Of a stretch of 64,000 nucleotides of DNA, positions 7,755-17,147 are shown piece after piece (position 1 is the first letter of the stretch; every line of letters starts with the position of its first letter). This stretch comes from JAGGAG01 sp031402225 (GTDB taxonomy: Bacteria; Gemmatimonadota; Gemmatimonadetes; Gemmatimonadales; GWC2-71-9). Below the pieces are notes generated by a model. The model ran no database searches, was not told where the DNA came from, and was given only the letters and a program-made list of their open reading frames with translations. The translations under genes were made by a program, and so were the position numbers. The stretch lies in NCBI GenBank assembly GCA_031402225.1, contig JANNSD010000040.1, positions 32,973 to 96,972 of the forward strand. Reading direction: 5' to 3'.

Positions 7755-9842
7755 ATGCCCGTTCGCTGCGTTGCCCTCGCCACCCTGCTTGCGGGATGCA
7801 TGGTTCCCGCCGCGCATGCCCAGATCGGCGCCTGTGCGCCCGCCCGGACGGCACTGGTGCTCTCCGGTGGCGGGGCGAAAGGGCTGGCCCACGTGGGCGT
7901 GCTCCGGGTCCTCGATTCCCTGGGCATCGTTCCCGACCTCATTGTGGGCACGAGCATGGGGTCGGTGATCGGCGCGTTGTACGCCAGCGGGTTCACCGGC
8001 CTGGAGATCGACTCCATCGTGCGGCACGCGCCGGGCGGCAGGCTCATCCACACGTTCAATCCGGTCACCCCGCGCTCGCTGGGTACCCGGCAGCCGATGG
8101 TGGCTTTCGCCGAGGGCCAGGGCGTGTCGGGGCTGCAGACCAACGCGCTCAGCGAGCGGGACGTGAACGCGCTGCTGGAGCAGAAGCTGATGCTCGGCAA
8201 CCTCAGCGCGCGCGGTAACTTCGATTCGCTTGCCATCCCGTTCCGTGCCGTCGCCACCAACCTGCGTACTCATACGCCGGTCGTCATGGGCAGTGGCGAC
8301 CTGCCCCGCTCGGTGCGCGCGAGCATTTCCATTCCGCTGGTGCTCACGCCGATTTACATGGACGGCACCTACCTGGCCGATGGGGGCCTGGTCGCGAACG
8401 TGCCGGTGGGGATTGCGCGCCAGCTGGGTGCGGTACGGGTGATCGTGTCGGACGTGAGCATTCCGCAGTCGGATACGGTGCCCCTCCTGTCGCCTGAGGC
8501 GGTGGCGGCGCGCCTGCTCGACTACCTGGCGGACCAGCCGATGGGTGAGTTGGGTCCGGACGATATCCATGTGATGTTTCCGGTGCAGAACTTCGGCACC
8601 CTCGACTTTGCGCCAGAGGCGGCGGCGGCGCTCCTCACGCTGGGCGCCAGGACCGCCGATTCGGTGTTCCAGCAAGTGTCCTGCCTGAATCCGCTGAACC
8701 GGACGGGGCGCCACGTTGGAGCATTGCCTCGGTACGTGTCGAGCGTCACGCCGGCGGGCGCCAGGGATCTCGCGCTCAGGGGCCAGCCGGATCCTACCAT
8801 CGATGTGCTGGCAGACCTGGGGCTGATCGCGGGGGACTCGATCCCCTACTCGGTGCTGGCGAAGCGTACCGACCGACTGGTGCAGTCGACCCGAGTGGAC
8901 GCGGTTTGGCTCTACCCCAGCGGCACCGGCGACAGCGTGGCGCTTGCCCCGGTGGTGCGGCCCGCCCCGCGTTTCTATGCCGCGGGCGGTGTCGCCTACG
9001 ACAATGCCTTGGGTGGTGCGGCATGGATGGGCGTACTGTATCGCAACCTGCTCGGGCTCGGCCTCGAAACGAGCGCGAGGGTCCAGGTGGGTGGCCTGCG
9101 TGACGAGGCGTTACTCGCGGCAAGGAAGAACCTTCGCTACCGGTGGCACACGCTGGCGCCCGCGCTCACGCTCAACGGCGGGCTGGAACGGATCCCGGTG
9201 TATACCGAGAGTGGCACTGAACTCCCGTCGATCGACACGAGGGACCTGACGGGCTTTGCCGGCGTGGAGCGGGGTCTGGGCAACGGCTGGATTGTGGCGT
9301 TCGGGGCGGAGGGGCGAATCTGGTATGAACCAGACATCCCCAATGGACAGGCCGGCGGTGCGACGCTCAGGGCAGAGCGCTTCATGGCGTTCGACGCGAG
9401 CCGGGTGCTGCTGGAAGCCAGCTGGACGTCATCCTACAGCAGGGCATTCCTGCAGGTTCAGTTTCCATGGAGCACCCCTGGCTACGGCGTGCGCTCGCTG
9501 TTTCGGGCTGGCGTTGGCTCCAACCTGCCGCTGCAGCTCACCTTTCCCCTGGGCGGCGCGGCCGGATTTCCTGGCATCAGGCCAGCTCAGCTGCGGGGGA
9601 GTACCGAGTTGTCGGGCCAGGCCGAGTTCTGGTATCGCGTCATGGGCCCAGTTGAAGCGCAACTCGACCTGGGTGCCGGGAGCATCAGCGAAGAGGGTGA
9701 TTTCTTCGGCGGCGACTCATGGCTCGCGGGGGTACGTGTGGGGCTGGGGGTGAAAACGCCACTGGGTCCGGTCAAGGTCGGGTACGGCTGGGCCACGGGT
9801 GGCCGCGATGCGCTGATGGTGCGGGTGTTTCGCTGGTTCTAG
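7755..9842 (+). CDS. Patatin-like phospholipase with C-terminal outer-membrane barrel (PlpD/type Vd-like)
   Basis: 695 residues. The signal peptide ends at AHAQ. The patatin domain (residues about 30-310) has GGGAKG (oxyanion hole), GTSMGS (GxSxG nucleophile) and DGGLVANVPV (catalytic Asp). A POTRA-like linker follows (about 340-400), then a region of alternating hydrophobic and polar strands with many aromatic residues that ends in RVFRWF, as in Omp85-type barrels. This order matches type Vd patatin autotransporters, which display or release a lipase. The ATG at 7755 places the signal peptide at the N-terminus. Confidence 0.85.
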   Translation: MPVRCVALATLLAGCMVPAAHAQIGACAPARTALVLSGGGAKGLAHVGVLRVLDSLGIVPDLIVGTSMGSVIGALYASGFTGLEIDSIVRHAPGGRLIHTFNPVTPRSLGTRQPMVAFAEGQGVSGLQTNALSERDVNALLEQKLMLGNLSARGNFDSLAIPFRAVATNLRTHTPVVMGSGDLPRSVRASISIPLVLTPIYMDGTYLADGGLVANVPVGIARQLGAVRVIVSDVSIPQSDTVPLLSPEAVAARLLDYLADQPMGELGPDDIHVMFPVQNFGTLDFAPEAAAALLTLGARTADSVFQQVSCLNPLNRTGRHVGALPRYVSSVTPAGARDLALRGQPDPTIDVLADLGLIAGDSIPYSVLAKRTDRLVQSTRVDAVWLYPSGTGDSVALAPVVRPAPRFYAAGGVAYDNALGGAAWMGVLYRNLLGLGLETSARVQVGGLRDEALLAARKNLRYRWHTLAPALTLNGGLERIPVYTESGTELPSIDTRDLTGFAGVERGLGNGWIVAFGAEGRIWYEPDIPNGQAGGATLRAERFMAFDASRVLLEASWTSSYSRAFLQVQFPWSTPGYGVRSLFRAGVGSNLPLQLTFPLGGAAGFPGIRPAQLRGSTELSGQAEFWYRVMGPVEAQLDLGAGSISEEGDFFGGDSWLAGVRVGLGVKTPLGPVKVGYGWATGGRDALMVRVFRWF

Positions 9843-9867
9843 GGTAAGGGTGTCACCGTGCGGCCGT

Positions 9868-10434
9868 TCAATATTCAACCGGCGTAGCGTAGGGAGCGGA
9901 CCGCAACTCCGGTTCGCCGTAGCGTCCGGCGGCGGCATGAAGCCGATTCCACTCTTCCCTGAGACAGAAGGGATCGAGCCCATGAGGCCGGTCTACCGTG
10001 AGCACCCCGTCCAGATGGTCGATCTCATGCTGCAGCAGTTCCGCGCGGTCGCCCTCGAACTCGGCTTCATGCGCCTTGCCCCGCAGGTCGTGGTAGCGGA
10101 CCCGAATGCGGTAGGCGCGGAGGACGCGCACCAGCAGGTTGGGGTACGAGAAGCAGTCGTCCCAGACCGCAAAGTCTTCGTCGCCGATGTCCACGATTTC
10201 CGGATTGACGAGCACCCAGGGCTGGTCCATCTCGATGTACGCGAGCCGGAGCGGCGCGCCGATCTGCGGCGCCGCAATGCCGCGACCGGAGCCAAAGCGC
10301 GACTGCCAGTCGTGCAAGGTATCGGCGAGGTCATCCACCACGACACGAATCGCCGCCGACTGGGGGTTGGCGATCGTTTCGCAGCGCTCCCGCAGGACAG
10401 GATCGCCAAGCAGGCGGATTCGACGGACGGCCAT
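9868..10434 (-). CDS. def: Peptide deformylase
   Basis: 188 residues. Removes the formyl group from nascent N-termini. Motif 1 GRGIAAPQIG and motif 3 QHEIDHLDG (HExxH metal ligands) are standard. Motif 2 reads DDCFSYP instead of EGCLS, keeping the metal-binding Cys but changing the rest, which points to a divergent or second-class deformylase. It is convergent with the patatin gene, with 25 bases between them. Confidence 0.9.
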   Translation of the reverse strand: MAVRRIRLLGDPVLRERCETIANPQSAAIRVVVDDLADTLHDWQSRFGSGRGIAAPQIGAPLRLAYIEMDQPWVLVNPEIVDIGDEDFAVWDDCFSYPNLLVRVLRAYRIRVRYHDLRGKAHEAEFEGDRAELLQHEIDHLDGVLTVDRPHGLDPFCLREEWNRLHAAAGRYGEPELRSAPYATPVEY

Positions 10435-10512
10435 ACAGCCAAGGTCGGTCCCGTAGTGCGTACTGTCAACTACCCACGCGCGGGAACCAGCGATCAGAAC
10501 GGCGCTAAGCCG

Positions 10513-11268
10513 TTGTCATGCAACGCTATACATGGTCTTCTACGACTGGCCCATGTACTGACAGTGATGCTGGTGGTGGGCTTGGCGGCTTGCTCCGACA
10601 GTACCGGTGGTTCAACCCCCACCTCGGCAATCACTCCCGATTTCATTATCTCCGCCTCGCCCAACAACCTCACCATTGTCCTCGGCCAACTGAAAGCCGC
10701 TGAATTTGCCAGCGTACGTCTCCCCGACGACGATGCCCTCATCGTATCCGCTGCGGGGCAGGAAAAGCTGCTGCGATGGACCCTGGTTGCTCAAGGTGGC
10801 GGCCTGTATTCGGCGAGCCTGACCGAGCTCGACCCCGGCACGGTGATCACCATCGCGCTCACCCGCGGAGATGGCGGCAATGCGCCGAATTCGCAGGTCA
10901 CCATGCCAGTGCCGATCGACCTCACGGCTCCCGTGGCCGGCGCGCTGGCGACGGCGGGGACGAACCTGATTGTTGCCTGGACTCCCTCGGGAACGCCAGA
11001 CGAAATCCGGATCCTCCTGCGGACGGTACTTTGCAGCCGGCCTGGTGCCGGTACCACGCAGACCGCCACCGTGGTCGGCGATCCAGGCAGTGCCACGGTG
11101 TTCATCGAACCGGACTTGCTTCCTCCGCTCAATCCGGGCGAACAGTGCGATGTGGATGTGCAGGTGCAGCGGACGCGTTTTGGCATCGTGGACCCCGCCT
11201 ATGCCGCAGGCGGGACGATTCTGGCGCGACAGGTCGACGCAGCGACGATCGTGGTGAGGCAGCCGTGA
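10513..11268 (+). CDS. Hypothetical lipoprotein with fibronectin/Ig-like domain
   Basis: The frame is clear from the lipobox onward: LVVGLAACSDS, then a Thr/Ser-rich linker, then beta-rich sequence (VPIDLTAPVAGALATAGTNL, EIRILLRTVLCSR). Starting at TTG 10513 gives a normal-length signal (27 residues to the Cys); the ATG at 10567 would leave only eight residues before it. It is predicted to be attached to a membrane on the periplasmic side. Two further cysteines in the mature part may form a disulfide. No function can be assigned. Confidence 0.55.
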   Translation: MSCNAIHGLLRLAHVLTVMLVVGLAACSDSTGGSTPTSAITPDFIISASPNNLTIVLGQLKAAEFASVRLPDDDALIVSAAGQEKLLRWTLVAQGGGLYSASLTELDPGTVITIALTRGDGGNAPNSQVTMPVPIDLTAPVAGALATAGTNLIVAWTPSGTPDEIRILLRTVLCSRPGAGTTQTATVVGDPGSATVFIEPDLLPPLNPGEQCDVDVQVQRTRFGIVDPAYAAGGTILARQVDAATIVVRQP

Positions 11269-11317
11269 CTGAAAACGGGGTGCGGAGGAACGGCGATGGC
11301 GTGAGGCGTGCGCGGGC

Positions 11318-12208
11318 CTATTGGCCCGCGAGTTTCCGCAGGATTTCTTCGTAGTAGGGCTTTTCGCGCAGGCTGGCGCGCGATCCGGGGAAGTACAGCA
11401 GGCTCAACCCGGCGCCGGCGTTGTTCAGGTTGGTCAGGACCATGGCGACGCGCTGGTCGTTGGAGAGCCTGGTGTTGTCGATCATCGGGGTGCTGAAGAA
11501 TCCCACCATGAAGTCGACCGAGAAACGCCCCGACTCGGGGGCGGACACATTCGGCTGCGGCGGTGTCTCGATCTCGAGGCCGAGACGAAGTTCGCGCTGC
11601 ACCGTGTCCACCTGGTACAGGGTCACGCGGAAGCGCCGCTTGATGCCATCGAGCGTGAGCTGGACGTCTTCCAGCGTCTCGGTTCGGGTGCCGGCTATGA
11701 GGCTGTCGCTGAGCAGGATGGTCCAGTCGAATCGCTCGCCACCCGACTCGAGCACGATCATCTGCTTGCGCGTGACCTCGCGGGCGAGCTCGCTGAGCCG
11801 CGCCTCATAGGCACGCTTCAATTGCGGTGAGACTGGGGCTCCGGCGATTTCCCGGCGGATGTGCTGGAACAGCGGCGTCAGGTTGAGGGCTTCGTGAAAG
11901 TTCTGGGCGAGGAGCTCCATCTTGAGGAGCTTTGCCTCGAGCGAGGTGGACTGTGCGTCGAAGAATGATCCGATGATGGACTGGAACATCTCCTTCCGCA
12001 GTGTCGCCTCGGACTCCTCGCGCTTGCTCATCAGCTCCGAGTAGAGCCGGAGTTTGGCCTCGCTGCTCTGGCGCTGGTCGAGTGCGCGCGAGCCGAAGAT
12101 GCCGAGACTCGCCACCGCGAGCGCCGTGAGAAGCCCGCCCACCGGCGCCAGGATGATCTGGAGCTTGTCCCAGCGATCCTTGTGGTCCTTCTGGCCGGTC
12201 TCCTCCAT
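11318..12208 (-). CDS. Hypothetical single-pass membrane protein
   Basis: 296 residues. A charged N-terminus (KDHKDRWDKLQ) precedes one transmembrane helix (IILAPVGGLLTALAVASLGIFG), then a long helical stretch (residues 45-150) and a mixed domain with LTNLNNAGAGLSLLYFPGSR near the end. No enzyme motif was found. It lies 3 bases downstream of the small secreted protein gene, so the two are probably co-transcribed and may act together at the inner membrane. Confidence 0.6.
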   Translation of the reverse strand: MEETGQKDHKDRWDKLQIILAPVGGLLTALAVASLGIFGSRALDQRQSSEAKLRLYSELMSKREESEATLRKEMFQSIIGSFFDAQSTSLEAKLLKMELLAQNFHEALNLTPLFQHIRREIAGAPVSPQLKRAYEARLSELAREVTRKQMIVLESGGERFDWTILLSDSLIAGTRTETLEDVQLTLDGIKRRFRVTLYQVDTVQRELRLGLEIETPPQPNVSAPESGRFSVDFMVGFFSTPMIDNTRLSNDQRVAMVLTNLNNAGAGLSLLYFPGSRASLREKPYYEEILRKLAGQ

Positions 12209-12211
12209 CTC

Positions 12212-12529
12212 CTACACCCGCTTCAGCACGTACTTGCCGTCCTGCTGCTCGAGCAGGAAGCGGTAGCGCGCCGGCTGGTCGAACAACACCACGTCGATCG
12301 ACGGGGCCTGCTTGTCGTAGGTGACCTTCAACTGGCACTTCCCGCTTCCCTTCACGGTAAGCCGGAAGGACCCCGCCTTGTCGGTGGTGCCCTCGGCACT
12401 CTCGGCGCCGCAGGTGAGCAGGAGCTTCACATCGGCGAGATACTTGTCGCCGAGGCGGAGGTCACCGGAGATCTCGCCGCGCATCATGAGCACTGGTGCG
12501 GTCGCGAGCGCAAAGATCAGGGGCAGCAT
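12212..12529 (-). CDS. Small secreted protein, beta-rich
   Basis: 105 residues with a short signal peptide (MLPLIFALATAPVLM). The mature part resembles a carboxypeptidase-regulatory or transthyretin-like fold (GEISGDLRLGDKYLADVKLL, then TTDKAGSFRLTVKGSGKCQL). Two cysteines could form a disulfide. Such domains usually bind partners rather than catalyse. It is probably co-transcribed with the neighbouring membrane protein gene. Confidence 0.6.
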   Translation of the reverse strand: MLPLIFALATAPVLMMRGEISGDLRLGDKYLADVKLLLTCGAESAEGTTDKAGSFRLTVKGSGKCQLKVTYDKQAPSIDVVLFDQPARYRFLLEQQDGKYVLKRV

Positions 12530-12562
12530 ACGGTCTCCTCGAGGGTCATGGTGAAAGGTAGC

Positions 12563-13972
12563 TCAACGGCCCGAGGTTGAGAGAAACACGGTGAACTGTG
12601 GCAGCGAAACCGAGGCGGAGGAACGCTGGGCGTAGGTGCTGCGCTGCACATACATGTTGTAGGCGGCTCCGACCGAAAGGCCGAGGGGCAGTGGCGCGCG
12701 CGCTTCCACGGTGCCGAACTGGATGAGTTTCGACTGCGACGCGCCGTTGACGGTGGCCGTCCAGAATCCGCGATACCCGACTGAGAGCACCCGGAAGCGT
12801 CGGTACTCGAGCTGGGCAAGGGCGCGACCTCCAACGCCGACGCCATAGTCGTAGGCTCGGCTCACGCGCTCCTCGGCATACGGATCGGAGCTAGCGACAA
12901 TCGGCAGCAGCTCGGCGCTGAGGTCGGTGTTGAGCCGCCACGCGCTGTTACCGGTGCGCGACAGCAATCCGAGGCCGAAGCCCTGCTGCGAGAACTGGAA
13001 GGCCTCGTTCCACTGGTACTCGAAGTCCAGGAACACTCCCGACACATGGCGAGTGGGACCATTCCGTCGGCTGACGGTTGCCAGCATTCCGCGGGTGGCG
13101 ATCTCCGTGACAGTGGTGCTTGGCCCGCTGGCGAGTTCCGCGCTGAAGGTGAACGAGGAGAACGGATGTACTGCGGCACCATTGAACGGGTCACCGTACT
13201 GCAGGTCGAACGCCGCGATCGCGACGTTCGTCTGGATCGCGGGCGACCCCGTCGCCGGGAGTGTGATACGGCGCGCGCCGACCCCGACAGTGGCACGCAG
13301 GCTCTCCGGCCGACGATCAGCGGGATTGGCGCGCTGTTGCCATGTCTGGCCGCGGGAGAGCCGGTCGAGGCCCATCCCGGGATTGAAGAGCAGGACCATC
13401 GCTTCGCGCCAGACGCGATTGATGCCCGTGGCCCTGTTGTCAAGCACCAGCTGGGAGAGCTGCCGGGTGGCTTCTCCCAGTGTAATGCCGCTCAGGGTGG
13501 TGATGATCAGGTCATTGGCCGAGGGTGGCACCGGCTCGCCATAGAGCTCCCACATGAGGCTGCCAGCAAGCGTAAGCGGCGCCGAGCCCCAGAAGGAGAA
13601 TCCGTTGGACCGGGCCACGTTGAAGTACACCGCGCCGCCATACGGGTGCTCGATGCTGTTGGTGCTGATGTTATTGCCGTCCCAGTTCCAGCCGCCGCGG
13701 GTATTGCGCCACCAGGTTTGCGGGCGCGTGCTGGGAAGGTTGCGTGCGAGGTTGTTGATGGCCACGGCGGCGCCGTTCACGATCACGAGGCCGGCCAGTG
13801 CCCGGAGCAGCTGCGGTTGCTGAAGATTGCCGGAAGGAACCGACGGCGGCTCAGTGGGGACCATGGGCGCGCTGTCGAGCGCGACGCCCGCTGGCTCGGC
13901 GCCCTGGGCGTGGGCGCTGGACACTGGGCCCAGGCTGAGGATCGCCAGTACCAAGAGGAGTGTGCGCAACAT
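12563..13972 (-). CDS. DUF3943-like outer-membrane protein
   Basis: About 469 residues from ATG 13972, which puts a signal peptide (LLLVLAILSLGPVSSAHAQ) at the start. The central part has a motif-rich region (GGWNWDGNNISTNSIEHPYG, FWGSAPLTLAGSLMWELYGE, WREAMVLLFNPGMGLDRLSRG) typical of DUF3943 proteins. The C-terminal half is beta-strand-like with repeated aromatic residues, consistent with an outer-membrane barrel. Function unknown. Confidence 0.65.
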   Translation of the reverse strand: MLRTLLLVLAILSLGPVSSAHAQGAEPAGVALDSAPMVPTEPPSVPSGNLQQPQLLRALAGLVIVNGAAVAINNLARNLPSTRPQTWWRNTRGGWNWDGNNISTNSIEHPYGGAVYFNVARSNGFSFWGSAPLTLAGSLMWELYGEPVPPSANDLIITTLSGITLGEATRQLSQLVLDNRATGINRVWREAMVLLFNPGMGLDRLSRGQTWQQRANPADRRPESLRATVGVGARRITLPATGSPAIQTNVAIAAFDLQYGDPFNGAAVHPFSSFTFSAELASGPSTTVTEIATRGMLATVSRRNGPTRHVSGVFLDFEYQWNEAFQFSQQGFGLGLLSRTGNSAWRLNTDLSAELLPIVASSDPYAEERVSRAYDYGVGVGGRALAQLEYRRFRVLSVGYRGFWTATVNGASQSKLIQFGTVEARAPLPLGLSVGAAYNMYVQRSTYAQRSSASVSLPQFTVFLSTSGR

Positions 13973-14171
13973 TAGGCGGGGGATGGTACCGCGGCCCGGC
14001 TTGAGGTAAAAGGGGTGCCGGACAGGGAGTGGGGGAACCGATACGATGCAACGGGGAAGGAGAGGTATTGCCATAAGTAGTAGTTAATACAACTTCTGTC
14101 AGCAGGTCACCCTTCGCACCATAATGTTGGAGTGAATTGACAAATGACCCTCTAGACTCGATCTTTTCCGC

Positions 14172-14888
14172 ATGTCGTCCTTCGTACCCTCTCCGCCACT
14201 CTTCGGCCAGCGTGGTCCTCGGAGCGAGATGCTCCTGGCACTGAAGCGTGCGGGCCAGCTGACCGCCAAGGAGTTGTCCGGGCACTTGGAGCTGTCGCTC
14301 AACGCCGTGCGTCACCACCTGAAGGAACTGGAACTCGAGCAGCTGGTGGTGTACGAGCGGCAGCATCGCGGGGTGGGCGCGCCAGTATTCGCGTATCGGC
14401 TTTCGGCGGCGAGCGAGTCACTGTTTCCGCGGCGGTATGAGGAGACGCTGACCCAACTGCTGGACCAGGTGGCGCTGCGCGACGGCCGTGCGGGTGCGGT
14501 GGCGATGCTCGAGGGGCGATTTGAGGCTCTTGCCAAGCGCCTGCGAGAGGAGTTGGTCGACGAGCCGCCGGAGCGCCGAATGGAGATCGTCACGCGCGCA
14601 CTGGCGGACGAGGGGTACATGGCGGAGTGGCAGGCGTCGGGCCAGGATGGGGCAACGCTCAAGGAGCACAACTGCGCCATCCAGGCGGTGGCGGAGCGGT
14701 ACCCGGAAATCTGCGTCGCCGAGCGGCGGTTCCTCGAGGAGGTGCTGTCAGCCGCGGTCGACCGGAAGGCGCACATCCTCGCCGGGTGCACCGCGTGCGA
14801 GTATCACGTCCAGTTCGACGACGGCGCAGGACGGGCCGGTGTCGTGCAGATCACGCCGCGCGAGGCGCGGCCAGGAGACCAGGCATGA
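14172..14888 (+). CDS. sufR: SufR-like Fe-S-sensing transcriptional repressor
   Basis: 238 residues. The N-terminus is a winged helix-turn-helix (AGQLTAKELSGHLELSLNAV, VRHHLKELE). The C-terminus has the cysteine set of SufR: HNCAIQ, a second Cys in YPEICVAE, and AGCTACEYHV. In known SufR proteins these hold a [4Fe-4S] cluster and the regulator represses the suf operon when the cluster is present. Its stop overlaps the sufB start by 4 bases (ATGA), so it is part of the operon it should control. A TTGACA hexamer at 14137 is a possible -35 element; no clear operator palindrome was found. Confidence 0.85.
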   Translation: MSSFVPSPPLFGQRGPRSEMLLALKRAGQLTAKELSGHLELSLNAVRHHLKELELEQLVVYERQHRGVGAPVFAYRLSAASESLFPRRYEETLTQLLDQVALRDGRAGAVAMLEGRFEALAKRLREELVDEPPERRMEIVTRALADEGYMAEWQASGQDGATLKEHNCAIQAVAERYPEICVAERRFLEEVLSAAVDRKAHILAGCTACEYHVQFDDGAGRAGVVQITPREARPGDQA

Positions 14889-16321
14889 CCAGTCCGTCCG
14901 TGGAATCGCTGGTGCAACGGGAATACAAGTACGGCTTCGTCACCGACATTGAGGCCGACACCATCCCCAAGGGTCTCTCGGAGGATGTGGTCCGGCTCAT
15001 CTCGGAGAAGAAGGGCGAGCCGGCCTGGTTGCTGGAGTGGCGGCTCAAGGCCTACCGTGGCTGGCTCAAGATGTCGGAGCCGCACTGGCCCAACGTCACC
15101 TACAAGCCGATCGACTATCAGGACGTCATTTACTACTCGGCGCCGAAGAACAAGACCAAGCTGGCCAGCCTGGACGACGCCGACCCGAAGCTGATCGAGA
15201 CCTACCAGAAGCTGGGCATTCCGCTCAATGAGCAGAAGCTGCTCGCGGGCGTGGCGGTGGACGCGATCTTCGACTCGGTCTCGGTGGGCACGACGTACAA
15301 GGCCAAGCTCATGGAGCAGGGAATCATTTTCTGCTCCTTCAGCGAGGCGGTACGGGAGCATCCCGAGCTGATCCGGAAGTACCTGGGCTCGGTGGTGCCG
15401 GCGAGCGACAACTTCTTCGCGGCGCTCAACTCGGCGGTCTTCTCGGACGGCTCCTTCGTGTACATCCCGAAGGGCGTCCGGTGTCCCATGGAGCTTTCGA
15501 CGTACTTCCGCATCAACACCGCGGAGACGGGCCAGTTCGAGCGCACCCTCATCGTGGCCGACGAGGGGGCGCACGTGAGCTACCTCGAGGGATGCACGGC
15601 ACCGAAGCGGGACGAGAACCAGCTGCATGCGGCGGTGGTGGAGCTGGTGGCGCTGCCGGGTGCGACGATCAAGTACTCCACGGTGCAGAACTGGTATGCC
15701 GGCGACGAGCACGGCGTGGGCGGGATCTTCAACTTCGTCACCAAGCGCGGCCGGGCGATGGAGCGGGCCAAGATTTCCTGGACCCAGGTGGAAACCGGCT
15801 CCGCGATCACCTGGAAGTACCCCAGCGTCATCCTGCAGGGCGATGACTCGGTGGGCGAGTTCTACTCGGTGGCGGTGGTGAACGGGAAGCAGCAGGCCGA
15901 CACCGGTACCAAGATGATCCACATCGGCAGGAACACGAAGAGCACGGTGGTGTCGAAGGGCATCTCGGCGGGTCAGGGCAACAACAGCTATCGCGGCCTG
16001 GTAAAGATGCTGCCCAAGGCGGCGGGTTCGCGAAACTATACCCAGTGCGATTCGATGCTGATCGGAAACCGGTGCGGGGCACACACTTTTCCGTACATCG
16101 ATGTGCAGAACGCGACGAGCGACGTGGAGCATGAGGCGTCCACGTCGAAGATCGGCGAGGACCAGATCTTCTATTGCAAGCAGCGCGGGCTCAACACCGA
16201 GAACGCCATCTCGCTCATCGTGAACGGCTTCTGCAAGGAAGTGTTCAAGGAGCTGCCGATGGAGTTTGCGGTGGAAGCGCAGAAGCTGCTGGGCGTTTCA
16301 CTTGAGGGGAGTGTCGGGTAA
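14885..16321 (+). CDS. sufB: SufB, Fe-S scaffold subunit
   Basis: 478 residues, full length. Family blocks are plain: KYGFVTDIEADTIPKGLSED, FSDGSFVYIPKGVRCPMELS, YLEGCTAPKRDENQLHAAVV, SKGISAGQGNNSYRG, GNRCGAHTFPYIDV. SufB is the main scaffold of the SufBC2D complex where clusters are built from SufS/SufU sulfur and iron. The start is translationally coupled to sufR. Confidence 0.95.
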   Translation: MTSPSVESLVQREYKYGFVTDIEADTIPKGLSEDVVRLISEKKGEPAWLLEWRLKAYRGWLKMSEPHWPNVTYKPIDYQDVIYYSAPKNKTKLASLDDADPKLIETYQKLGIPLNEQKLLAGVAVDAIFDSVSVGTTYKAKLMEQGIIFCSFSEAVREHPELIRKYLGSVVPASDNFFAALNSAVFSDGSFVYIPKGVRCPMELSTYFRINTAETGQFERTLIVADEGAHVSYLEGCTAPKRDENQLHAAVVELVALPGATIKYSTVQNWYAGDEHGVGGIFNFVTKRGRAMERAKISWTQVETGSAITWKYPSVILQGDDSVGEFYSVAVVNGKQQADTGTKMIHIGRNTKSTVVSKGISAGQGNNSYRGLVKMLPKAAGSRNYTQCDSMLIGNRCGAHTFPYIDVQNATSDVEHEASTSKIGEDQIFYCKQRGLNTENAISLIVNGFCKEVFKELPMEFAVEAQKLLGVSLEGSVG

Positions 16322-16324
16322 GCA

Positions 16325-16345
16325 GTCGTGAGTCGTGAGTCGTGA
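16325..16345. repeat. 7-bp tandem repeat array, unit GTCGTGA, 3 copies
   Basis: Three perfect GTCGTGA heptamers within the sufB-sufC gap, separating two otherwise tightly packed operon genes. Confidence 0.9.
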
Positions 16346-16382
16346 GAGAGTCGGCAGTCATCAATGCTCAAGGAGTAGCGAC

Positions 16383-17147
16383 GTGTTAGAAGTCCTGAAT
16401 CTGAGTGCGTCAGTGGGCGACCGGGAAATTCTTCGCGGTGTGAACCTCACGGTGAATGCGGGTGAGGTGCACGCCATCATGGGGCCGAACGGCTCGGGCA
16501 AGAGCACGCTGGCGCAGGTGCTGGCGGGCCACCCGTCGTACACGGTGACGGGAGGCGAGGTGCGCTACGAGGGCGAGGACCTGCTCGACCTGGAGCCGGA
16601 GGAGCGGGCACAGAAGGGCGTGTTCCTGGCCTTCCAGTATCCCGTCGAGATCCCCGGCGTCACCAACGCCTACTTCCTGCGCGCGGCCTACAACGAGATC
16701 CGGAAGGCGAAGGGTCTCGAGGAAGCCGACCCGATGGACTTCCTCGACGTGCTCGAGGAAAAGCTCAAGGTCGTGGAGTGGGGACCGGAGATCATGTCGC
16801 GCTTCGTGAACGCCGGTTTTTCGGGCGGTGAGAAGAAGCGGAACGAGATCCTGCAGATGGCGGTCATGGAGCCGAAGCTCGCGATCCTCGACGAAACCGA
16901 TTCGGGCCTCGATATCGATGCGCTCCGCATCGTGGCGGGCGGGGTCAACCGGCTCAAGCGTCCCGACAGCGCCACCATCGTGGTGACGCACTACCAGCGG
17001 CTGCTCAACTACATCGTGCCCGACTTCGTGCACGTGCTGGTGAGCGGCCGGATCGTGAAGTCGGGCGGCAAGGAGCTGGCACTGGAGCTCGAGGCCCGCG
17101 GCTACGAGTGGATCGAGGACCTGGCGGGCTCGGGGGCCACGGCATGA
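16383..17147 (+). CDS. sufC: SufC, Fe-S assembly ATPase
   Basis: 254 residues. An ABC-type ATPase with Walker A GPNGSGKST, signature FSGGEKKRNEI and Walker B LAILDETDSGLD. It drives conformational change in SufBC2D. The start is the GTG at 16383, because AAGGAG at 16370-16375 sits 7 bases ahead; an upstream start at 16335 would fall in repeat-derived sequence. Confidence 0.95.
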   Translation: MLEVLNLSASVGDREILRGVNLTVNAGEVHAIMGPNGSGKSTLAQVLAGHPSYTVTGGEVRYEGEDLLDLEPEERAQKGVFLAFQYPVEIPGVTNAYFLRAAYNEIRKAKGLEEADPMDFLDVLEEKLKVVEWGPEIMSRFVNAGFSGGEKKRNEILQMAVMEPKLAILDETDSGLDIDALRIVAGGVNRLKRPDSATIVVTHYQRLLNYIVPDFVHVLVSGRIVKSGGKELALELEARGYEWIEDLAGSGATA

